NCBI GenBank assembly: GCA_963971285.1
Contig: OZ020248.1
Coordinates: forward strand, 1,798,001 to 1,862,000
From: Astropecten irregularis
Taxonomy: Eukaryota > Echinodermata > Asteroidea > Paxillosida > Astropectinidae
DNA: 64,000 bases
Reading direction: 5' to 3'
The notes below the pieces were generated by a model. It was not told the origin of the DNA. It was given only the letters and a program-made list of their open reading frames with translations, and did not search any database. Shown here in pieces: positions 56,301 through 64,000 of this stretch; the first letter of the stretch is position 1; each line of letters begins with the position of its first letter. Both the position numbers and the translations under genes were made by a program.

Positions 56301-59300
56301 AATATCCCAATTCCAGGCAGATGTAATTGATGTCACAGAAACTGTGTTCAGGTATTAGCTGGTTATTTAGGAACTCACAGACTGTGTTCTGCTCAAAAAA
56401 GCCAATCTCTTCAAATGCTTATCATGGGGATAAATGTACATGTACCACAATGAGCAAATTTCTTGAGACAATAAAGGTTCATTGAACCTCTTGTTCCAGA
56501 CAGTACCTCCATTCAGTGTATTTCAATGGAAATAACAAAGCAATAATGGATATTCTCATACCATGAAGCTAACTGCTATAGCAGCTTCCCCGGCAGAAGG
56601 GGTTTAGATGTAAATCATGTAAAATACTGAGCTACTGTATCTCACCTCCCATGTTGACCAGCGCCGCCCTCTGGACGTTGGGGGCCCAGCCCTTCCAGAG
56701 GCCACGGACTCCCCCTTCCTTTAGAATGTTGGAGAAGGCATGGAAAGCACTCTTGACCCTGGAAAGATTGCATTGACAACATTCATACACAGAATGACTC
56801 AAAACATATCATAACCAAACAAACCCAAGTTCACTTTCCCAATATTTTGCCCGGTCATTAGACAGCATAGACATGATAGAGCATAGAGCACTGACTGCTG
56901 AAACGAATTTTCCACACTCTTAGAGTTTAAGATCGTGTCGCTCATCATCCTGAAGTCAGTAGCTATTTTCTGAACCCCACATTGTGGGCCTGTTTGTGTT
57001 TATTCCCTGATCACGTGATCAGGGATCCTGCAGATCCATGTCCGATGCTAAAATGGGATCCAGATCAGCAGAATCCGTGATCTTGTGTGTGGAACAAATA
57101 TTATAAAGGCAACAATTCCCGGACATTGTTCCATCCTACATGTATCTGCTGACCTTACCGAGGTGGTTTGCCCTCCAGTCTCAAGCGTCCTTCCATCTGC
57201 ATTTGAACTTTGACCAGGTCAGTAGGACTGGCAATGAATTGACCTATGACCCCGGCCATCATCCCTGCCAGAGCTGCTTTCCTGGGAAGTGAAGATTATT
57301 GACATGATTTTTAAACACATGATTTATTCCATTTAAAGCAAACATTTAAAACAAATACACCAAATGAGATTTTAAGTAGCTTGGCACAGTTTTGAAAAGT
57401 TTTGCTTGGGACACATGGTGCACACCTTGCCAGCGACAATTCAGTGTTTGTTCACAATTTGTGACGAGGTGCCTTTTCCAAACATTGGCTCCATCTCTCG
57501 CTCTGGCTCCATTTTGTGAATTCATTCTAAAACAACAGTATCACGCAGTATTTCTTGAAAAGAGCTTCAGCTTCAATGAAAAACCACAACCTATATTTTC
57601 AGCATGGATGACAGAGACGAAGCCATAGTCAGCTCCGGAGGTTTGGAAAATGCCCTAGGTCTCAGAATGAGAGGATAGCATTGTAGAATGGATATTATAT
57701 ACCCATTGGATTTATCTTCTCCAGCCTTATGAAATTCTTTACTGGCTGAAATTCAATTTGTAGCGGAATTTGAAATATGGGTTTCCGACTAGGATTCCAA
57801 CCAACATGACTAAGCAAGTCTGCTGAAAGAATTTCTTCATGTATCCATTTCTTTGGAATTCAGGACATAACTTAGAGCAGATGTATTTTAATGTGAATTT
57901 TCTAACAGAGTTATGACATTCTAAATTTGATACTGATCAAATTTGAAGGTTTACTCCAAATAATGTTACTTGTAGTATATCGGTTACACTGTACGCAAAT
58001 AGAAATGCAGTGGTCTACATAATGAAATTTGAAATCACTGCAACAGAACCAAAGATGTACATAATGTCTCAACCCAAATCAGAGAAAATTACTGTTACAA
58101 TATGGCCCCCATCTGCAGACTCCTAATACAAACACGTGGTTCCACTTTTTAATCATCTCATGAAAAGTGATTCTATGATATTCTACTCCCACCCGACAAC
58201 ATGGACAAGTAAATAAAAATGCTGCCAAGGTAATGACATCACTTAAGAGTGTATGGGATACAAAAAACCTCCTATTCAAGAGATTTAATCAGAAAAATAA
58301 AAACAAATTAAACAAAAGATTGCTTTTCAGATTCAATGCGGCATTGTTATGTTGTTCAAGGCTGGCAATGCCAGAACAGCTAGCATTCATCAAAGTAAAA
58401 ACTCTAAAATGGTCTTACGATGTAGCTCTTGTTTTGTCCTTTCATTCGGATACATGTAATGATGTAGTTGGTATATGTGGTAAAAGAAAATTAAATTAAC
58501 AGGCCTCTGTTTTTTGAGAATTTCAAAATTGTATTTTATACATTGTGGATAAAAATTGTTAGTTTTCTCATTTAATCGATTGAGTTATTATTTTATGGGG
58601 GCTGTGGTCTATTACCAAATAAATAGAAAAATTACAATGTTACTGTGAAAAATTGTAAATTTCATTAATATTTTTCAAAAGTGAAAAAAGAAAAATTGAC
58701 TGGAGCGTGATTCGAACCGGGCGACCTCCTAAACACCGTACAAGCGCTCTACCAACTGAGCTATCCATTGGGGGTGTCCCAAATAGTCAATTATCTTTGT
58801 TCGTTTGGCAGTCAGAAGCCATGAAACCACGCACACACCGCCATATCCCAGGGAACATTTCACTGTAATCACAGTTTCCCTTGTGATTAATATTTGTGTG
58901 TAAAAGTGTTCTTTTTGTTGGGGCGTGGGTGAAGAGCGGGAGTGAGGTGGTCAAATTACTTCTTTAATTGAAGAGATCGTTTAACTCTTACGCCCTGAGA
59001 ATGTTGTTTAGCTAAATGCAGGTGTGGGATAGGGCTATCTATGAAAAGCATTCTTCAAATCTGACTTTAGTAACTTACCAGACTGCAAATTGCCCGTCAG
59101 CATTTTTGTGAAGTACGTTTTCCCTGATATACTCATAGGCTCCCATCCTACATCCTGTATACACTGTTGACAAAACATGGCAGACAAAAAGAAGATGTCA
59201 TTTTCTGTCTGTACAAATTTAGTCCTCTTCAAGGAGCAAAGCAGTTTAAAAAATGAATTAAATTTTTAAGCAGCATTGCTGCGCGTATCGGTGAAATGAT

Positions 59301-62300
59301 CCCTGGGGTATGGCGGTGTGTGCGTGATTTCATGGCTTCTAACTGCCAATTGAACAAAGAAAATTGACTATTGGGGTCACCACCAACGTAGGGCTGGATG
59401 GCTCACAGTATGGTATTCAGGAGGTCGCCGGTTTCGAATCCCGCTTCAGTAAATTTTTCTTTGTTCACTTTTCAATGACTTTAAATTTTTAAAGGATCAA
59501 TCAACCACACAGATGCTGCAGCCATCAGAAGCACTCAGTATACAAAAGCCTTAACTTTGTAATAATTATACAGGTACCCTCATATACATGTACATACAAT
59601 GTAGTCAAACGAAACTGAACGTGAAATATTGAGGGTACGTTTAAAGGTAGTATCATACTTTGGTAAGAAACCAAAACAGAAATGTTTACAAATTTACATA
59701 TAACTTACAGGATATGAAGATGGTGGTGGTAGAAACATACCGTTAAAATTTTTTCGCCTGAAATGCTATATTTATCCAGTAATTATTCAAACAATGACCG
59801 AAAATCTTTTTGATCTTTTAAAAGATCAAAAATAAAAGAGAAAAGACTTAAAAAATACTGTGGTCGTTTTTCACTGTTTTCTAAAAAAGTGGGCAACGTA
59901 TGGGAGTGAAATTTTCACAGATGACTGTTAATGTATCCGTCTTGATATTTTTGCCCATGAATCTGTATTTCTTTGATAAAAACCAAATTATATACTCTCT
60001 TTAAAGTGAAATATTGAGGGTATGTTTTACATCCGGTAGTATTTGCTGGTACTAAGAAGATTCATCAGTGACAATTTTGTGTTTCCCATGAATTAGAGTT
60101 CTTCCAACAGTTTGTCCTTACCAATGTGTCGGTAAACTGCCGGTGTGACGCCTTGCCAAAGCTTAAACAATCCTTCCTCTCGCACTGAAAGATAACATTA
60201 CAATGGACGGAAAAGTGCATTAAATTTCAATTATTTAACTTTTAAATTGCATGGAGTTAAGATGACCTGATGTGTTTTGATCCTATCAACATCTTTCTCA
60301 AAAGGCTAGCCTTTAGCCTTTGAGAAAGATCATAGGATTGAAATGAGTCAGGCCCTGCTAACTCTAAACATTTTATCAATTTGAGGTCATTTTTTTAAAA
60401 TCAGTTTCCAGTCAGTTTCCCTTGTGGTAATTTGATGATAATTAGAAAGTAAACTTGGGTAAATGGCCTTCCAATGACTCACCAACACCAAGTGCAGTCC
60501 TGACCATCCCCCTGTAAGGAATAACCTCTGCTGTAGACCCGTAATGCCTCGCTGCAGCATGCTCTCCTTGCAATTGCAGTCTGGTCTTTGTCAGGTCAAG
60601 TGGATAAGTCACTGAAAAAAAATAAAATGCACAAAATGAATTTAAGATTTAGGTCAGTTGGTAGAGCGCATATATGGTATTCAGGAGGTTGCCAGTTCGA
60701 ATCCCACTCCAATCAATTTTTCTTTGTTCACTTTTCAATTCAGTCAGTTTCCCTTGTGGTTATTTGATGATTAGCCTGTATTAAAATGAATTCAAATTTG
60801 AATATTTTTGTTTTTGGTGAAAACAAAACAAAATTCATACGTATTTCAGTACAGATGTCTCTGAAAGTATAATAAGAATTTACAAAGTCTGCAAACTGCT
60901 CACTAATTGAAATGAAGTTGACAGATAACATGTAAACTAAAAAACTTGTTTTTATGGTATGTGTTCTTTGCAAACATAAAAATAAAAGAAGTCGCAAATA
61001 TTTAGAAGTTACATATAGTAGATATTGATTCAAAGCAAAATAATACCATTTGCAAAATTCTGACAATTTACAAAATAAATAACCAGTTATCGATTCTGAT
61101 TTTGTATATAAAAGACATGTTTCATTAAATGTATCAAATTTCATAACAGCCAGAGATTATCTTCTGTGGCTATTGGGTGCAATGCAGAGTTTATCGGGAT
61201 AAATGCCTGTAATGCATGGGTGGTCTGCTTAATCAGGGCGATAGTAATACACTGTTGCAGAACGAAATTGTTTACTTTTAGAGTCCAAAAGTCATGCACA
61301 GTTGCACACATTTTAAAAATATTTTTTTAACCAGTGTGCATGCGTGGGTTCACACAACTGATTCAATTCAATAAATTACAACAAAAAAATTTATATGTAG
61401 AATTATAAAGGAGACAGACAGACAGCAACAACAGAGATGGTAAAAAAACTTTCAGAACTTTTGAAGTTTTGGATATCAATCATACAAACACAAAATGAAG
61501 AATTTCAATTACAAATTTACTGCAACAAGTGGTAGTATTGCAAATGGTGAGGGCTGGGGCCAATTTCACGGCGCTGCTTAGCAAAAAAATTTGCTAAGCA
61601 TGACATTTCAGTCTTAATAAAAACAGGGTTAACAACGAAATGTCCATTTGCTGTGTATCACTTGTGATTGTTCTTTGGCTGTTGTTCACTGACCATGAAC
61701 ATCAAATGAAATTTTTAACTGTGATTTGTTTTATTGGGCAAGACATTTTTATGCTAAGCAAATTTTTGTGCTTAGCAGCACCGTGAAATTGGCCCCTGGT
61801 CATTCCGGTTGGAGCTGGTTTTTTTTTTTTTTTATGTTTTTTTTTTAATAATTTTTTTTCCTTCTAATTATTCATTTCATTTGTCTTGAATTAGGGAGGG
61901 GTAACTTAGAAGCAAGAACCAAGTTGCAATATAGTTAGCGGGTTCATGGATGGTGGAACACTCAGTAAAAATAATCCCCTACAATTAGTACAAATACCTG
62001 CACTAAACTAAAAGTAAAGAATTATAACGTAACATGTCATATGATATATTAATATTTAATTTTAAATTTATGAAAAAAAGGTTTTTATCAACACCTAACG
62101 TTACACAATACACCGTATTTACATTATTAATATTAAATAATAATCCATACCTGTTTCTGCTACAGTTGCTGCACAAGCTGACAACAAATACTTGAAAGCG
62201 AAGCTGTTTGGATCGATCTTATTCGCCATCGGTTCACCAATGCGATCGATTCGGTGAGCGGTCCCCGCTGCTACAGCCGCGCCGTCTCCAGCGCCTCCCG

Positions 62301-62331
62301 TCCCGGGGACCTCTGCCACATCCACGCTCAT
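53353..62331 (-). CDS. SLC25A27: Mitochondrial uncoupling-protein-like carrier, UCP4 (SLC25A27) type
   Basis: Nine coding exons on the minus strand: 62331-62151, 60611-60483, 60184-60122, 59163-59079, 57281-57159, 56758-56646, 54793-54709, 54191-53996 and 53424-53353. They total 1047 nt, 348 aa, all GT-AG with consistent phases. The three carrier-family signatures are present: PLDLTK (residues 64-69), PTDLVK (172-177) and PADVIK (273-278). Adjacent sequences [31 protein letters not shown] and [15 protein letters not shown] are typical of UCP4 rather than UCP1-3. The C-terminus [16 protein letters not shown] fits the last helix. The protein sits in the inner mitochondrial membrane with six helices; transport specificity of UCP4 is debated. 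The first about 38 residues are an Ala/Gly-rich extension. ATG 62331 is preceded by a good acceptor (TTTTTCCAG), so a 5' non-coding exon is likely; a frame upstream of it is not supported. Confidence 0.93.
53660..53850 (+). mobile_element. tRNA-headed SINE (type 3), degenerate
   Basis: TTGACTCGCTCCACTGGGG..CCAGGTTTGAATC resembles a tRNA head with B box. The later GCTGGGTTTTTCCTTTTAATG is similar to the 6532 copy. It lies in UCP4 intron 8. Confidence 0.45.
54874..55101. mobile_element. TTAA-flanked element family A, truncated reverse copy
   Basis: It starts AGGTAATTTCATATTATGG and carries TCAAAGAAATGCAGATTCAT. It stops after CTGGATAAATACAGCATTTC, where SINE sequence begins. Confidence 0.7.
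55103..55180 (+). mobile_element. tRNA-headed SINE (type 1), 5'-truncated
   Basis: GCAGGTTCGAATCCTGCTGC followed by AGTCAATTTGTCTTTATTCA is the 3' part of the type 1 SINE. It abuts the broken end of the family A copy. Confidence 0.65.
55281..55402. mobile_element. Foldback family F, copy 1
   Basis: The ends GGGCCCGTTTGTTTCAGACA and GCCTGAAACAAGCAGGCCC are inverted, with GATCAGTGATCTTGCCGATC inside. Confidence 0.75.
56986..57110. mobile_element. Foldback family F, copy 2
   Basis: GGGCCTGTTTGTGTTTATTC and GGATCCAGATCAGCAGAATC fit family F. The right arm is worn (GTGTGTGGAACAAA). Confidence 0.65.
57466..57652. mobile_element. Foldback family I, copy in UCP4 intron 4
   Basis: It carries GGCTCCATCTCTCGCTCTGG, AAAAACCACAACCTATATTT and a right end GGAAAATGCCCT, as in 36725-37025. 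Confidence 0.65.
58676..58865 (-). mobile_element. tRNA-headed SINE (type 1)
   Basis: The minus strand reads GGATAGCTCAGTTGGTAGAG ... CCGGTTCGAATCACGCTCC, then TCAATTTTTC. This is the best-preserved tRNA-like body of the family in the window. The pre-body unit GTTTCATGGCTTCTGACTGC is shared with 59291-59484. Confidence 0.78.
59291..59484 (+). mobile_element. tRNA-headed SINE (type 1)
   Basis: GATTTCATGGCTTCTAACTG leads to GGGCTGGATGGCTCACAGTA (A box shortened) and CGGTTTCGAATCCCGC, then the TCAGTAAATTTTTCTTTGTT tail. Confidence 0.75.
59645..60000. mobile_element. TTAA-flanked element family A, copy in UCP4 intron 3
   Basis: 356 bp with TTAA on both sides (59641-59644, 60001-60004). The left end AGGTAGTATCATACTTTGGT is intact; the right end is mutated. 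Confidence 0.85.
60640..60738 (+). mobile_element. tRNA-headed SINE (type 1), short copy
   Basis: GGTCAGTTGGTAGAGCGC ... CCAGTTCGAATCCCACTCC followed by TTTTTCTTTGTTCACTTTT. The pre-body unit is missing. It lies in UCP4 intron 1. Confidence 0.7.
61557..61797. mobile_element. Foldback family B, well-preserved copy
   Basis: GGGGCCAATTTCACGGCGCT at the left and GCACCGTGAAATTGGCCCC at the right are nearly perfect inverted ends. AGCAAAAAAATTTGCTAAGC lies just inside. It is in UCP4 intron 1. Confidence 0.85.
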
Positions 62332-62743
62332 TGCTGGAAAAACAAAATTTCCTCGGTCAATCGGCTCCACCAAACTTCATTGGATGTTTACAAACTCCTT
62401 CCAGCGGATTTGATGTTCGAACAATTTTGTCCCCATTCCACCAATGGCTTCGACGCAATACTGAGAGTCTCAATGAAACTGGAACAGTGAAAAAGGTTGA
62501 GTTTTGCAACAAATTTGCAAACTAACCTCGACGATAAGAAATAAATACCATAAAGTGATAGCATTATCACATTATACACAATATCGTTTTTAGTCAGATA
62601 CCTTTATTTGCTACCTGTAGCCCGATAACAACACTGCAATAAGCGTCAGGGTTGCAGACGACAAACACGAGCCCGCCCTCAACGTTCGCAAGCCACCCCA
62701 ATCAAAACAAACGTCAACCGATGATCTAACTGCTGGACGAAAA
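62332..62743. promoter_or_regulatory. Bidirectional promoter region, UCP4 and ARL6IP1
   Basis: Only 412 bp separate the two start codons of this head-to-head pair. The flanks (UCP4 exon 1 and about 62640-62700) are relatively CpG-rich. No TATA box was recognised. Confidence 0.5.
62334..62527 (-). other. Probable 5'-UTR intron of UCP4
   Basis: On the minus strand a pyrimidine-rich acceptor ending TTTTTCCAG lies 2 bp before the ATG. A donor-like GAG|GTTAGT lies near 62527. This would put a short non-coding exon upstream and shorten the space to ARL6IP1. It is inferred from splice signals only. Confidence 0.4.
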
Positions 62744-63828
62744 ATGGCACAAACTGGGCACCCAGAAATTGCTTCCAGTTCGGAATCTAAGGTATTTAAG
62801 TTGTTTGCTTAAGGGAACAGCTTGGCATACTTTCGTAGGAAAGGATTTTGTTTGATATTTGAACAACAACAACTTGTTAAGCGCAGACGATTGTTGCACA
62901 ACTGTCAAAAAAATGACATTAATCATTGTGTGTGTATAAAAACACCATTCACCTAGGGCCTGTTTGATTAATGCACAGGATCACGAAATTTGCGGATCCG
63001 GATCCCATTTTAGCGTACCCTGCATAGGAGGTGGATCTCTAAATATGGGATCCTTTGCGTGAAACAAACAGGCCCCCTGTCCCACTAATACTGGGCCCCC
63101 TATGGAGGAAGGAATACCATGCTGGGCCGAACTTAATTAAAGCTTCTTTTTAACGTTTTTTTACTTCATCGGTCCATGCTCCATGATCGATCGCACTAAC
63201 GTCCCACACTAAGTAATGTAGTAAAACTTAAATTATAAACAGATTGCCACAAAAATGCTTAAAATCAAGTAAAAAAATTCCAAAAGCACCTCACGACTTT
63301 CACAGGCAACACATGTCAAAGATGAACAAGTATTCTACTACTAGGCCTACTTACGATAATTTTTTGGACAGCAATTTCGACAAATTTGTCGCATGTCAGT
63401 TTGAACATGCATACAGTTATGGAAGACTCGATACGTTTGGGCGCGATGAAAAATCCTCACGCACTTGAGCAATGGGCCCATTGTGTACAAACCTATATAG
63501 GCCTGCACAAAGACTGGCAACTTGATCTGACTACGCCAAACATATCAACAACTGTTTCATGTCATGGTTTGGCTCACGTTAACTCAAATGCAGTGTTGGT
63601 TGACATAAAACAGTTGTTTATGTTAACATTAGCACTGGATCCGCCTAGATCCAAATGTTTACCTTGAAGTTGCTTTCTATTATTCTTTTCTCAGGAAGAT
63701 GAGATAGCATCCTTGGAACAATCACTTCATGAATGGCGTTACATCTTACTCCATGCTGATCGCTGGCTAAGATGGGAGAACCCCAACCAGCCTAAGATCA
63801 TGGCTGGCGCTGTCACAGTGTTCTTCAC
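62744..63828 (+). CDS. ARL6IP1: ARL6IP1, first two coding exons (partial, runs off the window)
   Basis: Exon 1 is 62744-62791 (MAQTGHPEIASSSESK, donor AAG|GTATTT). Exon 2 is 63695-63828, after the acceptor TTTTCTCAG. Its donor is most likely AC|GTTAGT at 63829; reading on would meet a TGA at 63884. The peptide ASLEQSLHEWRYILLHADRW followed by LRWENPNQPKIM matches the N-terminal cytosolic segment of ARL6IP1. The hydrophobic stretch MAGAVTVFF begins the first membrane hairpin. ARL6IP1 is a reticulon-like ER membrane-shaping protein. Later exons with the remaining hairpins lie beyond 64000. Confidence 0.82.
62956..63075. mobile_element. Foldback family F, copy 3 (ARL6IP1 intron 1)
   Basis: GGGCCTGTTTGATTAATGC and GCGTGAAACAAACAGGCCC are inverted, with GGATCCGGATCCCATTTTAG inside. 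Confidence 0.75.
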
Positions 63829-63900
63829 GTTAGTGCTCATTGAATTCTACCTGCTTCTTGTCAACAATGGTCAAGGGATTTCTTGAAATAATAACATATT

Positions 63901-63985
63901 TTGGCTGGATGGCTCAGTTGGTGGAGCGCCTGTACGGTATTTCAGGAGATCGCTGGTTCAAATCCGGCTCTAGACAATTTTTTTT
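63901..63985 (+). mobile_element. tRNA-headed SINE (type 1)
   Basis: TGGATGGCTCAGTTGGTGGA ... GCTGGTTCAAATCCGGCTC with a TTTTTTTTGCTC tail. The body looks like a tRNA but lacks a clean acceptor stem and matches the other SINE copies, so it is not called as a tRNA gene. Confidence 0.7.
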
Positions 63986-64000
63986 GCTCTTTACCAAGCA

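Noticed and set aside
58694..58770. tRNA gene on the minus strand
   Set aside because: It has A and B boxes, but the body matches several other copies with shared flanks, and the acceptor stem does not pair cleanly. SINE is the better call.
63901..63985. tRNA gene on the plus strand
   Set aside because: Same reason: it belongs to the type 1 SINE family and lacks a clean acceptor stem.

Overview
The window is animal genomic DNA. It has GT-AG introns, widely spaced exons and dense small mobile elements. The gene content and the repeat style (foldback elements, tRNA-headed SINEs, a BEL/Pao retrotransposon, L2-like tails ending in TTATTATT) suggest a marine invertebrate deuterostome, most likely an echinoderm. 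The phylum is an inference from general resemblance, not from a search.

Four protein-coding genes can be assembled exon by exon, all with consistent splice phases. (1) A 151-residue ankyrin-repeat protein lies on the minus strand (32957 down to 5885, four coding exons). Its 17-kb second intron contains the retrotransposon. (2) TBL3 (UTP13 orthologue of the small-subunit processome) lies on the plus strand (33894-48420, 23 coding exons, 1021 residues). It has a long charged C-terminal tail encoded by the last exon. (3) A UCP4/SLC25A27-type mitochondrial carrier lies on the minus strand (62331 down to 53353, nine coding exons, 348 residues). (4) The first two coding exons of ARL6IP1 lie on the plus strand (62744 onward); the gene runs off the right edge.

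The genes form two head-to-head pairs: ankyrin/TBL3 with 936 bp between the start codons, and UCP4/ARL6IP1 with 412 bp. TBL3 and UCP4 converge tail to tail across about 4.9 kb.

The main mobile element is a BEL/Pao LTR retrotransposon at 17207-23893. It has two 768-bp LTRs differing at only two positions and a perfect 5-bp target duplication (ATGCT). Even so, its gag is frame-shifted in a C8 run, and a deletion has removed most of the protease and the start of the reverse transcriptase.

The rest is a mosaic of small elements. These include two families of about 355-380 bp flanked by TTAA (one copy sits inside another element and shows the target duplication), several palindromic foldback families, and three kinds of tRNA-headed SINE with nested insertions. 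There are also hammerhead-like remnants probably from Penelope-type elements. An odd 2.6-kb element at 11268-13879 has near-perfect terminal inverted repeats and eight scattered copies of a 15-16 bp motif (GTAACGTAACTAACC). I did not find a clearly new biochemical system. The 2.6-kb element is the least explained object in the window.
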